From the NCBI GenBank assembly GCA_016290145.1, contig JAEESX010000005.1, positions 1-41,327 on the forward strand: 41,327 nt of DNA. Direction: 5' to 3'. The notes below the pieces were generated by a model, which worked only from the letters and a program-made list of their open reading frames with translations, searched no databases and was not told the DNA's origin. The number at the start of each line of letters is the position of its first letter. Position 1 is the first letter of the stretch. This stretch comes from Caryophanales bacterium (GTDB lineage Bacteria > Bacillota_I > Bacilli_A > RFN20 > CAG-826). This document shows, piece by piece, positions 9,817 to 19,185 of this stretch. Made by a program: the position numbers and the translations under genes.

Positions 9817-10395
9817 TTATGCATCGGTTTTTTCTTCTTTGTTTTCTTTGTGTTTGACGCTAACAGTAACATTAGCAGGTCTAATTAAGCGATCATGGAG
9901 CTTATATCCTTTAACGTGGACATCAACGATAACGTTTTCTTCTCCTTCGCTTTCCACTGTTTCCACAACTTGCATTGTGTCGGCGGAGAACTTATCTCCC
10001 ACCTTTGGTGATATTTCTGTTACACCTTCGTTTTCTAACGCAGCCACTAAGTTGCGGTAGATATATTGGAATCCAATTAGATAATTCTTCAAGTTTGGAT
10101 CTGTTGGTTCATTCTTTAGAACTGCGAAGAAGCTATCTAGCACTGGAAGTAATTCATCAACGAATCCTTCAGCGCGGTATTTCATCGCGGACATGTGGTC
10201 CTTTTCTAATTGTTTTCTTAAGTTTTGCGTATCAGCGTAGGCACGGAAGTATTCATTTTTCCAGTGCTCAGCATCCGCTTTCGCTTTTTCCTTCTCTTCT
10301 TCTAATTTATGAAGTTTCTTTTGGAAGGATTTACGGGGATTCTCTTTTTCTAGAACTTCTTGTTCTAATTCTTCTTCATTAGGCATCCTCATCAT
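9817..10395 (-). CDS. grpE: Nucleotide exchange factor GrpE
   Basis: Coiled-coil N-terminus and [11 protein letters not shown]...[29 protein letters not shown]. Confidence 0.96.
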   Translation of the reverse strand: MMRMPNEEELEQEVLEKENPRKSFQKKLHKLEEEKEKAKADAEHWKNEYFRAYADTQNLRKQLEKDHMSAMKYRAEGFVDELLPVLDSFFAVLKNEPTDPNLKNYLIGFQYIYRNLVAALENEGVTEISPKVGDKFSADTMQVVETVESEGEENVIVDVHVKGYKLHDRLIRPANVTVSVKHKENKEEKTDA

Positions 10396-11404
10396 TTCCT
10401 CCTTTACTTAAATCATCGAAATATTTATTTAACTCTTCTGCGATGTACTCTAAGGCAGAGAGGGCTTTGTCATAATCCATTCTTGTTGGACCAAGTAATG
10501 TAATGGAGCTTTCATCACCATCACCAATCTTGATCTTTGTGGTCACCATTGAGACATCAGGATTTGTTTCACCAATGTTGATTTCCACTTTTTGGTCTTT
10601 TTTGCCGGCTTCTTTGAAGACTGACTTATCATTTAATAACTTGAAGACTTCTTGAAGTTTCTCGGCGTCGTTTTTGAACTCTGGTTGATTGAATAATTCT
10701 TCTCTTCCATATAAGCTCAAGCGGTCACCAGCGAATCTAATGAATGTTTCAAGCAAAGCTTGGTAAACGATATCATGAGAGACAACGTAATCGCTGAGGA
10801 CTGGTTTCAAGGCTTCCATCTTAGGAACTAAATCGCTAACTGGTGTGCCTTTTAATCTATCGTTTAAGATCTTCACACAATCAACAACTTCATTAGCTTT
10901 AATTGTGTTAGGAACGATGAATGTTTTGTTTTCAACATATCCTTTATCGGTAACGAACACCGCTGTTAAGGTGTTATCACTGATTTGGATAAGTTGGACG
11001 TTTGCGAGTCTTTCAACATTACCGCTATTTCCGGTGACGACAGACACTAAGTTAGTCATATGAGATAAAATCTCACAACTCTCTTTAATGACTTCTTCAA
11101 CGGATTGAATCTTTTGTTCTAGAACCACTTGTAACGAATTCTTTAATGATTCATCGATGCTTCTATCACGTAGGTGTTCGCAGTAATATCTATAACCTTT
11201 AGAAGAAGGAACGCGGCCGGAACTGCTATGGGTCTTTTCGATGAATCCCATTTTTTCAAGGGCAAACATCTCATTTCTGATTGTCGCGGATGAATATGGA
11301 AGGTGATATTCTTCGATAAGGGTATGACTACCAATTGGTTGAGCATTCTTGATGAAGTATTCAACAATGTATTTAAGAATCAAATCACTTCTTGTTAAAC
11401 CCAT
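10379..11404 (-). CDS. hrcA: Heat-inducible transcription repressor HrcA
   Basis: N-terminal wHTH (SATIRNEMFALEKMGFIEKTHSSSGRVPSSKGYRYY) and position before grpE. Confidence 0.97.
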   Translation of the reverse strand: MGLTRSDLILKYIVEYFIKNAQPIGSHTLIEEYHLPYSSATIRNEMFALEKMGFIEKTHSSSGRVPSSKGYRYYCEHLRDRSIDESLKNSLQVVLEQKIQSVEEVIKESCEILSHMTNLVSVVTGNSGNVERLANVQLIQISDNTLTAVFVTDKGYVENKTFIVPNTIKANEVVDCVKILNDRLKGTPVSDLVPKMEALKPVLSDYVVSHDIVYQALLETFIRFAGDRLSLYGREELFNQPEFKNDAEKLQEVFKLLNDKSVFKEAGKKDQKVEINIGETNPDVSMVTTKIKIGDGDESSITLLGPTRMDYDKALSALEYIAEELNKYFDDLSKGGNDEDA

Positions 11405-11420
11405 ATGTTTTCCTCCTTAT

Positions 11421-11447
11421 TTAGCACTCTTTTCTTCTAACTGCTAA
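11421..11447. promoter_or_regulatory. CIRCE-like operator 1 (TTAGCACTC-N9-AACTGCTAA)
   Basis: Left arm perfect to CIRCE, right arm 7/9, N9 spacer, directly upstream of hrcA. Confidence 0.85.
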
Positions 11448-11482
11448 CTATATTTTAGCGAAATGATTAGCACTGTCAATAA
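11448..11482 (-). promoter_or_regulatory. hrcA promoter, TTGACA...TAAAAT/ATATAG
   Basis: Reverse strand ATTGACAGTGCTAATCATTTCGCTAAAATATAG lies between and overlaps the CIRCE elements. Confidence 0.65.
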
Positions 11483-11493
11483 TAAACTGCTAA
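11467..11493. promoter_or_regulatory. CIRCE-like operator 2 (TTAGCACTG-N9-AACTGCTAA)
   Basis: Left arm 8/9, right arm 7/9, N9 spacer. Confidence 0.8.
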
Positions 11494-11516
11494 AAAAGTG
11501 CAATATTTCATGCACT
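11491..11516 (-). terminator. Intrinsic terminator downstream of the RDD-family gene
   Basis: Reverse strand AGTGCA-TGAAATAT-TGCACT followed by TTTTTT. Confidence 0.7.
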
Positions 11517-11554
11517 CTTTCAAAACTATATAAATATAAATATAAATAAGGATT

Positions 11555-11962
11555 TTAAATACGTGTATCGATAGCAAACGAGTCGCTTAATCTATCAATA
11601 ACACCACGTTCTGTACGGTTCTTAAGGAAGTAAATGAGGTCGAAAAACACAAATATAAGTGTGGATTCACTACCTGATCTCACCAGTGCTTGCTTAAACG
11701 ATAATTTCTTACCATCGCTTGCGACATATCTTACACCCATAATCGCGGAACCCACTGTGTATCCACGAGTAAGCACCAAGATGAATAAATCGTTAATAAA
11801 GGAAAAGACAAAAGCGATTCCTAAAGAAATAAGAATATAAGCGTAAACTGGCCAACTTAACAAAGTTAAAAATGGAATACTACAAGCAAAACCTGTAGCA
11901 AGATAGAAGAATAAGTTAATGATATAAGCCCACACTCTTTTGGCTAATCTTGCGGTTTCCAT
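11555..11962 (-). CDS. RDD family membrane protein
   Basis: ARLAKRVWAYIINLFFYL start, TRGYTVGSAIMGVRYV motif, multiple hydrophobic helices. Confidence 0.75.
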   Translation of the reverse strand: METARLAKRVWAYIINLFFYLATGFACSIPFLTLLSWPVYAYILISLGIAFVFSFINDLFILVLTRGYTVGSAIMGVRYVASDGKKLSFKQALVRSGSESTLIFVFFDLIYFLKNRTERGVIDRLSDSFAIDTRI

Positions 11963-13110
11963 TATTCACTTAACTCCATAATTATCTGGTCTAGTACCAT
12001 CATACCATCATAAGTCGGATAAACGCGATCTTCAGTTAACACTAATAATTTCTCATTTACTAACCTACTAATCGCGTCTCTATGGTCTGTTAAAAAGTCT
12101 CTTTTGAAACGGAAAATATAATCTTTGAACTCGATCCCACGATTTGTTCTGAGATTAAGCATCAAATAATAGAGTAAGTCATCCTGGTATGTGACATGTT
12201 CTTCTTCATCGCGGTATTCACCAGCATTATATTTGCTAATACTTTTAGTATTTACGTATCTAATATCTTCAATATATCCCGCCGCTCCCATACCGAATCC
12301 ATAATAATGTTCGTCTTTCCAGTATGTGAGATTGTGTTTGCTTTCTTTGTCTGGTTTTGCCCAATTAGAGATTTCATAATGAACAAATCCATTTTCCTTA
12401 AGGAATTCTTCTGCATAGTCATATAATTCACGAGACAATTCTTCTTTCGGTTCTTTAATTCCCCTAATGAAGAACATCGTATTTGGATGAACTGTCAGAC
12501 TATAGCAGGAGATATGATCCACTCCGAGACCGACAACATTTGTTAAATCTTCCTTGAATTGTTCTTTTTGAACGCCAGGAAGGCCGATAATCAAATCGAC
12601 GTTTAAGTTATCAAAACCAACTTTACGGGCTAAGGACACGGCTGTTTTAGCATCTTCAAAAGTATGCTTTCTACCGATCTTTTGTAAAATCTCATCATTT
12701 GTGGTTTGAACACCAAGAGAGATTCTATTCACACCATACTCTTTCATGAGTTCTAACTTTTCTTTAGAAAGAGATTCAGGGTTAGCTTCAAAAGTATATT
12801 CTTCGACTTGGTTTGTATATGGTTTGATTATTTTTAATAATTCCAAGAACAAATCATCATCTAACGCTGTGGGAGTTCCACCTCCGACATAGATGGTCTT
12901 AATTGTGTCTTGGATATTGTAAGATTCCATCTCCTTCTTTAAAGAAGATAGATATTTTTCTCCGAATAAACGAAAATACTGCAACTTTGGAAAGTCACAG
13001 TAATCGCATATATGCTGACAAAATGGAATATGTATGTAAATGGCTGTTACCGGCCTATTTTTCTTCCTTTGTGTTAGCATTTTCTTCCACTTCGTCGGTT
13101 TCATCGTCAT
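11962..13110 (-). CDS. hemW: Radical SAM protein HemW (coproporphyrinogen III oxidase-like); start may lie further downstream
   Basis: YIHIPFCQHICDYCDF (CX3CX2C), YVGGGTPTAL, GLPGVQKEQF; position beside hrcA. Confidence 0.93.
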   Translation of the reverse strand: MTMKPTKWKKMLTQRKKNRPVTAIYIHIPFCQHICDYCDFPKLQYFRLFGEKYLSSLKKEMESYNIQDTIKTIYVGGGTPTALDDDLFLELLKIIKPYTNQVEEYTFEANPESLSKEKLELMKEYGVNRISLGVQTTNDEILQKIGRKHTFEDAKTAVSLARKVGFDNLNVDLIIGLPGVQKEQFKEDLTNVVGLGVDHISCYSLTVHPNTMFFIRGIKEPKEELSRELYDYAEEFLKENGFVHYEISNWAKPDKESKHNLTYWKDEHYYGFGMGAAGYIEDIRYVNTKSISKYNAGEYRDEEEHVTYQDDLLYYLMLNLRTNRGIEFKDYIFRFKRDFLTDHRDAISRLVNEKLLVLTEDRVYPTYDGMMVLDQIIMELSE

Positions 13111-13348
13111 TTTGACGATAACCGGAAATTTCTTTTGCTACTTCTTCGTCTTCCACAGGTTGGAGGATACGGTCTAATTCTTCTTTAGCGTAGTCTTGTT
13201 CGGTTTTTTGTTCTTTGTTCTCATCTTTTAATCTTGGTCTGAGCAATCTATAAATGATGAATGCTAAGATTGCGATGACTGCGAATGCGCCGACAACGAT
13301 TAATAAAATGATAAATGGTTGGTCAATTCCGCCGTTTGCTAATACCAT
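13055..13348 (-). CDS. Small single-span membrane protein with a highly charged tail
   Basis: FIILLIVVGAFAVIAILAFIIYRLL followed by an acidic/basic tail; upstream sequence GGAGGAATTCATTATGG gives a good SD. Confidence 0.6.
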   Translation of the reverse strand: MVLANGGIDQPFIILLIVVGAFAVIAILAFIIYRLLRPRLKDENKEQKTEQDYAKEELDRILQPVEDEEVAKEISGYRQNDDETDEVEENANTKEEK

Positions 13349-13360
13349 AATTCATTCCTC

Positions 13361-14878
13361 CTATTTTCTTGGGATTGGTGTGTAGATGAATTTCTTATTA
13401 CTGCTATCTTTACGATAGTAACCGAGTTCCACGAGATGATCCATCGCGGTTCTGGCTGTTTCATAAACACAACCTATCATACGCTTATATTGCGCGATTG
13501 TATAACTTTTTCCGAGTGTGCAGTGTCTGGCATAGAAGCGTGCTTCATGCTTTCTAAGAGATGGGTCAAGTTCTAGTAAGTGTTGTTCTAAACGGAGAGC
13601 TTGTTTCTCATCGATTGCTGGTGGGATGTAAGCCACAGCGATTTGTTCTTGTTGACTAACTGGTTCTTCTTGAGGAACTGGTTGCACGACTGGTTTAACT
13701 TCTTCAACCTTTGGTTGTTCAACGACTACTTGTGGTTGAGGAGCTGGTTGAACTGGTGCTGGAGCAGGTTGCACAGGTGTTGGTTGAACAGGTGTGACAT
13801 ATACTGGAGCAGGCGCTGGTTCTGGTTCGTTAATAACATCAAACAAGGATTGTTGAACACTTTGTGTTGGTGCTGATTTATCTTCTCTATAGAAATCTTG
13901 TTTCATTGTGGTGGCTTTCATTTCAGCGATGAAATTGAATAAGTCATCACATTTGCCTTCCATTTGCTTTAAGGCAAAGTTCACGAAATATGTGGTATCG
14001 CAGGTCTTTTGAACTTCAACGAATAAACGTGTGATTTCTTCTTGTTGTTCAACGAGTAAGGATTCGAGTGGTAATAAAACACCGAGTTCACTGAGACCAT
14101 CGTGAGCAAGAATTGCTTTAGCAATGAGTAATGCGACTTCGTCAGAGAATGTTGAAAATGGTCTGATGTAGTTAATGTAATAGTAAGCGATAGAGGCTTT
14201 TGTGGCAGCGCTTAATGTGGAAGTTGAGATAAATGTGAATAAGCTATCCATCATGCCTTCGATTAAGTACACTGGTGCGCTTGTATAAATGCGATCGATA
14301 AGAACTCTGTTTTCGCGGTTCGCATCTTCAGTTGTTCTATAGAAAGATGTTAATTCGCTTGTGCCTAATAAACGGGAATAGATTTCCGCTAAGAAGTCGA
14401 CATCAATTGTATTAACGTGATATCTTTTAACATAGTTAAGTGCATCGAGATATCTGCTTAAGATTCTCACATCTGGAGAAACTTCTTTGATATCACCATG
14501 GATCAATGAACGAATGTAGTTATCACTGGCTTCACATTGGTGTTCAGCAGCAACTTGTTTTAAACATCTAATTAAGCATTCATCTTCGAATCTATTGACT
14601 TCACCATTGGTGACACTTAAACGAGATTGTTCTTTCATTAAACGGATGAGTTTCATATCCGCGGAGTTAACTAAAGCGTTAATTGATGGACAGAAGCACA
14701 CCACTAATTGGTTCTTCTCGATACTCTTGATTGATAAGTATCTGTTGTAGCTAGCACGATAATTAAGGATGTTGCTCCAAATGTTATCGAACATAGACAT
14801 CTTAAGTTCTTTACCGACTTCGGACTTGGTTGCATATTTTCCTTCGGTAAAACGAATCGCTAATTCATTACTTGGCAT
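13361..14878 (-). CDS. Degenerate Fic-like domain protein with Pro-rich linker and C-terminal winged-helix-like domain
   Basis: Fic-like core (FYRTTEDANRENRVLI...LIEGMMDSLFTFI...YYYINYIRPFSTFSDEVALLIAKAIL) without HPFxxGNGR; linker PAPAPVYVTPVQPTPVQPAPAPVQPAPQPQ; C-terminal TIAQYKRMIGCVYETARTAMDHLVELGYYRK. Start set at MPSNELA. Confidence 0.6.
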   Translation of the reverse strand: MPSNELAIRFTEGKYATKSEVGKELKMSMFDNIWSNILNYRASYNRYLSIKSIEKNQLVVCFCPSINALVNSADMKLIRLMKEQSRLSVTNGEVNRFEDECLIRCLKQVAAEHQCEASDNYIRSLIHGDIKEVSPDVRILSRYLDALNYVKRYHVNTIDVDFLAEIYSRLLGTSELTSFYRTTEDANRENRVLIDRIYTSAPVYLIEGMMDSLFTFISTSTLSAATKASIAYYYINYIRPFSTFSDEVALLIAKAILAHDGLSELGVLLPLESLLVEQQEEITRLFVEVQKTCDTTYFVNFALKQMEGKCDDLFNFIAEMKATTMKQDFYREDKSAPTQSVQQSLFDVINEPEPAPAPVYVTPVQPTPVQPAPAPVQPAPQPQVVVEQPKVEEVKPVVQPVPQEEPVSQQEQIAVAYIPPAIDEKQALRLEQHLLELDPSLRKHEARFYARHCTLGKSYTIAQYKRMIGCVYETARTAMDHLVELGYYRKDSSNKKFIYTPIPRK

Positions 14879-14903
14879 AAAACGTACCTCTCTACGTGCA
14901 TTA

Positions 14904-14928
14904 TAAAATAAAAAGCACCATAGGTGCA
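14904..14928 (-). terminator. Intrinsic terminator downstream of lepA
   Basis: Reverse strand GCACC-TAT-GGTGC-TTTTTATTTT. Confidence 0.7.
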
Positions 14929-14971
14929 ACAACAAAACTAAAAATGTACTAATTTTTCACCAAAAAACTAG

Positions 14972-16786
14972 TTAATCATCTTCTTCGTCAATCGATAAGA
15001 TTGACATGAACGCTTCTTGTGGGACTTCGACAGAGCCGATTTTCTTCATTCTCTTCTTGCCCTCTTTTTGTTTCTCTAAAAGCTTCTTTTTACGGGTGAT
15101 GTCACCACCATAACACTTCGCTAAAACGTCTTTTCTGACTGCTTTAACGTCGCATCTAGCAATGACCTTACCACCGATTGCGGCTTGGATTGGAATTTCA
15201 AATTGATGACGTGGAATAACTTCTTTTATTCTCCGAATAATGCCTAGTCCTCTATGATATGCACCAGGTCTATAAACGATGCTGCTTAAAGCATCCACGA
15301 CTGTGCCGTTGAGTAAAACATCAAGCTTAGCGAGATCGCCTTGCTTGTAATCTGAGAACTCATAGTCGAATGATGCATATCCTTTTGTATAGCTCTTTAG
15401 CTTATCAAAGAAATTGTAAACAATTTCAGATAATGGAAGCTCATAGGTAAGAATCATTCTTGTATCATCGAAATATTCTAAGTTGGTATAAATACCACGT
15501 CTCTCTTGGCAGAGTTCCATGATTGGACCAACGTATTCTTTTGGTGTCATAATGCTAGCTTTAACATATGGTTCTTCAATAGAAGAAATCTTGCTACCAT
15601 CAGGCATTTTAGCAGGGTTATCCAAATGTAAAACTGTACCATCTGTGAGGTTCACGTGATAAATAACGCTAGGTGCAGTTAAGATGAGGTCGAGATTATA
15701 TTCTCTTTCAAGTCTCTCTTGGACGATATCCATATGTAATAAACCTAAGAAACCACATCTAAAGCCAAAGCCTAAGGCTTGGCTTGTTTCAGCAACATAA
15801 TGTAAGGAAGCATCATTTAATGATAACTTCTCTAAGGCATCTTTTAAGGCCTGATAATCCCTACTATCAACTGGATATAAGCCACAGTAAACCATTGGGT
15901 TGATAACACGATAACCAGGTAAGGCTTCTGGGGTTGGATTATCAAATGATGTTACTGTATCACCAGGATGGACATCTTTGATGTCTTTAATTTGTCCGCA
16001 TAAATAACCGACCTGTCCAGCAGTTAATGTCTTAGTCTTAATTTCGTTTGGTGTTCTGATACCAACTTCGGTAACGACATAATCCTTGCCCGCTTGCATG
16101 AGTTTAATGTGATCACCCACGGAAACAGAACCATCTTTAATTCTAATAAGAATTACAACGCCTCTATATGGGTCATAATAACTATCAAAGATAAGCGCTT
16201 TTAATGGAGCGTTTTCATCGCCTGTTGGTGCAGGCACATTATGCACGATATATTCGAGCAATTCGTGAATATGGAAACCAGTCTTTGCAGAAACCTCAAC
16301 AGCGTTAGAACAATCGACGCCAATTCTTTGTTCGATTTCTTTTTTCGCCCATTCAGGCTGTGCGCTTGGTAAATCAACTTTGTTGATAACTGGTAAAATT
16401 TCTAAGTTATTGTCCACTGCTAAGTAGACATTCGCGAGTGTTTGCGCTTCTACGCCTTGTGTAGCGTCCACGACTAAAACCGCACCTTCGCATGCGGCTA
16501 AAGAACGTGATACTTCATAAGTGAAGTCAACATGCCCCGGAGTGTCGATGAGATTGAAGATATATTCTTCACCATCATCAGCTTTGTAACTTAGAGTTAC
16601 AGCGTTTAATTTAATGGTAATTCCTCTTTCTCTTTCTAAGTCCATAGAGTCGAGAATTTGGTCTTTCATTTCACGCGCTTCAATCGCGCCTGTGGATTCC
16701 AAAATACGATCCGCAAGTGTTGATTTGCCGTGATCGATGTGAGCAATGATAGAAAAGTTTCTAATTTTCTTTTGTTGGAAATCCAT
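14972..16786 (-). CDS. lepA: Elongation factor 4 (LepA)
   Basis: [28 protein letters not shown], LepA C-terminal domain ([38 protein letters not shown]). Confidence 0.99.
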   Translation of the reverse strand: MDFQQKKIRNFSIIAHIDHGKSTLADRILESTGAIEAREMKDQILDSMDLERERGITIKLNAVTLSYKADDGEEYIFNLIDTPGHVDFTYEVSRSLAACEGAVLVVDATQGVEAQTLANVYLAVDNNLEILPVINKVDLPSAQPEWAKKEIEQRIGVDCSNAVEVSAKTGFHIHELLEYIVHNVPAPTGDENAPLKALIFDSYYDPYRGVVILIRIKDGSVSVGDHIKLMQAGKDYVVTEVGIRTPNEIKTKTLTAGQVGYLCGQIKDIKDVHPGDTVTSFDNPTPEALPGYRVINPMVYCGLYPVDSRDYQALKDALEKLSLNDASLHYVAETSQALGFGFRCGFLGLLHMDIVQERLEREYNLDLILTAPSVIYHVNLTDGTVLHLDNPAKMPDGSKISSIEEPYVKASIMTPKEYVGPIMELCQERRGIYTNLEYFDDTRMILTYELPLSEIVYNFFDKLKSYTKGYASFDYEFSDYKQGDLAKLDVLLNGTVVDALSSIVYRPGAYHRGLGIIRRIKEVIPRHQFEIPIQAAIGGKVIARCDVKAVRKDVLAKCYGGDITRKKKLLEKQKEGKKRMKKIGSVEVPQEAFMSILSIDEEDD

Positions 16787-16811
16787 AATGTCTAAATTAT
16801 ATCAATAATTT

Positions 16812-19151
16812 TTACTTATCAAAGAATTTTGAGAGATTTTCTTCAACTTCTTCAGGGGATAACACCACTTCATAATTCTTCCATTCAGCGCGGTATAACT
16901 CCTGATATTGTCTAGACATATATCTCTCATCGATGAGTAAAACCGCTCCGCGGTCTTTCTCACTTCTAATGACTCTTCCGACAGCTTGCATAACTTTATT
17001 CATGCCTGGATATAAGTACGCATAGTCTCTGCCTGGGAGGTCTTGATTATCATAATATTCACTAATTTGGTCGCTCTCAAAGTTAATTCTAGGCATACCG
17101 ATGCCGATAATCACCGCACCGATTAAACGGTCACTGACAAGGTCAATTCCTTCGGAAAATGCACCACCAATGACTAAGAAACCTAAGGTTGTTCTACCTG
17201 GATTTGGTTGGAAGTTAAGTAAGAACTCTCTTCTTTCTTCTTCAGTCATCTCTTTTGTTTGTACAAAATAGTCATAGTCAGATAAGTCTAAATGTAGCAA
17301 AAGATTTTCCATATATTCATAGCTTGGCGAATAGATGAAATAATTACCGACTTTGTTATCAACAAACTTCTTAATATATTCCGCTACTTCGTGATAGGTC
17401 TTTTCTCTATTTCTCCATTTCACTGACACCTTTGGTGCGACTAATAATCTTAAGTTATCAATTGGGAATGGAGAAGGAAGAATTAAGCGAGGATCACTGC
17501 TTTTCTCTCCACCTAAGGTATCAATGTAATACTCAATAGGTTGTAATGTCGCAGAGAAGAATACTGCGCCTTTGATACCTCTAAGAGTTCTACTTAAGAA
17601 CGAAGAAGCATCTAAGCACAACATACGGATGTTCATCGTGTCTGCGAGTATATCTAAATACAATAAGTATTTATCACAATAGAATTCACTGATTTTCACG
17701 AACTCATTGACCTCTAAATAGAAGTCTAATAATTCATCAGTCATCTCTTCGCGTTCATTCTTATTGATGTCTTGGCAGGTCTCTACAAAGTAGACGAGTG
17801 GATTCTCAATTTCCGCTGGATAATGATCAAGGATGTATTGCCCAGGTTCTTTACCTTCCATGAGTTCCTTGAACATCTTATTTAACTTCGTTAAAGCGCG
17901 TTTGAGTTTAAGATGTTTACTATGTCTTACGGACTTTCTTGCGGTTAAGAAAGATTCGTATAATACGAAGCTAGAATACATATCTCTAGAACGGTCCACT
18001 AAGTTGTGGGCTTCATCCACTAATGCTAAGTGATGTGTGGCATCTTCATCGAAGTACCTTTTCATGTATGAAATAGGGTCGAATAAATAGTTATAGTCGC
18101 AGATGATTATATCGCAGTATAAAGACAAATCGAGTTCTAACTCAAATGGACAAATCACATTCTCACGAGCAATGTCCATAATTGTGTCTGGATCAAATGT
18201 CGTATAGTTGGTCAAAGCGTAGTTAAGAACGGCTTGTATCTTGTCGTAATACTTGCGCGCAAATGGACAGTCATCTGGGTTACAGGCTTTGCCTTTGCAG
18301 AAACAAACCTTATCCTTTGCGGTAATAACTATGTCATTAATCACAAGTCCTTTTTCTTTTAATATCTCAACAGCTTGATAAGCCGCTTCTTTTCCTGGTG
18401 TCTTCGCGGTGAGATAGAAAATTTTAGATTGAGTATCTTCCGGTAAAACTTTGATGAATGGGAAGAGCGTAGACATCGTTTTTCCGATACCTGTTGGTGC
18501 TTCACAGTAGAAGCGTCCACCATTCTTACCGACAGCATAGCAGTATTTGGCTAATTCGCGCTGTCCTCTGCGGTATTTGGTGAATGGGAATGATAATGTC
18601 TCAATCGAAGCGTTTTTGTTCTCAGTGTGTCTAAAAAGAATATTGTAGAAGTCGAGATATTCTTCGATTAATCCATAGACATATTGTTCTAGTTCTGCAG
18701 CATAGCAAAAATGTTCTTCGATTCTTTTGTCTTTCTCTTTTCCTTGTCTAATATACGTTAGACGTATAGAGATTGTTTCTAAGTGTTGTTCTAAAGCAAA
18801 TAAGTAGGCATAGCATTTAGCTTGTCCCATATGCCAGGCGAAGTTATCATCGCGGAACTTTTGCAGTTCTTCAACACTGGATTTGATTTCATCAATGATA
18901 TATTCACCATTCTTCTTTTTGATGATTCCGTCAGCGCGTCCATGGAGTGTGACTTCAACATCAGAAACAACAAATGTATTCCTTAAAGGATACTCACTCA
19001 TATAATTGCTATCTTGTTGAGATTGATACGCACTATGAATGCGAGAGCCTTCACTCATCGAACTACGATTAAAAACACGGTTGTCGATATCACCCGTTCT
19101 AAGTAAAAAATCCACTAGTTGATGGACCGATAATTCGAGAGTTTTTTCCAT
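16812..19151 (-). CDS. XPD/DinG-family superfamily 2 helicase fused to N-terminal PD-(D/E)XK (RecB/Cas4-like) nuclease domain
   Basis: N-terminal GRADGIIKKKNGEYIIDEIKSS and GQAKCYAY (QxxxY); EAPTGIGKTMSTLFP (Walker A), VDEAHN (DEAH), cysteine cluster CFCKGKACNPDDC, C-terminal helicase motif QAVGRVIRSEKDRG. Confidence 0.85.
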   Translation of the reverse strand: MEKTLELSVHQLVDFLLRTGDIDNRVFNRSSMSEGSRIHSAYQSQQDSNYMSEYPLRNTFVVSDVEVTLHGRADGIIKKKNGEYIIDEIKSSVEELQKFRDDNFAWHMGQAKCYAYLFALEQHLETISIRLTYIRQGKEKDKRIEEHFCYAAELEQYVYGLIEEYLDFYNILFRHTENKNASIETLSFPFTKYRRGQRELAKYCYAVGKNGGRFYCEAPTGIGKTMSTLFPFIKVLPEDTQSKIFYLTAKTPGKEAAYQAVEILKEKGLVINDIVITAKDKVCFCKGKACNPDDCPFARKYYDKIQAVLNYALTNYTTFDPDTIMDIARENVICPFELELDLSLYCDIIICDYNYLFDPISYMKRYFDEDATHHLALVDEAHNLVDRSRDMYSSFVLYESFLTARKSVRHSKHLKLKRALTKLNKMFKELMEGKEPGQYILDHYPAEIENPLVYFVETCQDINKNEREEMTDELLDFYLEVNEFVKISEFYCDKYLLYLDILADTMNIRMLCLDASSFLSRTLRGIKGAVFFSATLQPIEYYIDTLGGEKSSDPRLILPSPFPIDNLRLLVAPKVSVKWRNREKTYHEVAEYIKKFVDNKVGNYFIYSPSYEYMENLLLHLDLSDYDYFVQTKEMTEEERREFLLNFQPNPGRTTLGFLVIGGAFSEGIDLVSDRLIGAVIIGIGMPRINFESDQISEYYDNQDLPGRDYAYLYPGMNKVMQAVGRVIRSEKDRGAVLLIDERYMSRQYQELYRAEWKNYEVVLSPEEVEENLSKFFDK

Positions 19152-19159
19152 ACAATATT

Positions 19160-19185
19160 TAAGAAAAGACTAGATAAACTAGTCT
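19160..19185 (-). terminator. Intrinsic terminator overlapping the fmt stop codon
   Basis: Reverse strand AGACTAG-TTTAT-CTAGTCT-TTTCTT; the stop TAG is within the left arm. Confidence 0.6.

Noticed and set aside
9975-10382. 135-aa plus-strand ORF opposite grpE
   Set aside because: Antisense to grpE; composition is typical of reverse-complement translation.
13680-13815. Possible short tandem repeat/CRISPR-like array
   Set aside because: It is in-frame repetition encoding the PVQPAPAP linker; no spacer/repeat structure.
13601-13876. Trp/Leu/Arg-rich 91-aa plus-strand ORF
   Set aside because: Antisense image of the Pro/Val/Gln linker of the Fic-like protein; low-complexity artefact.
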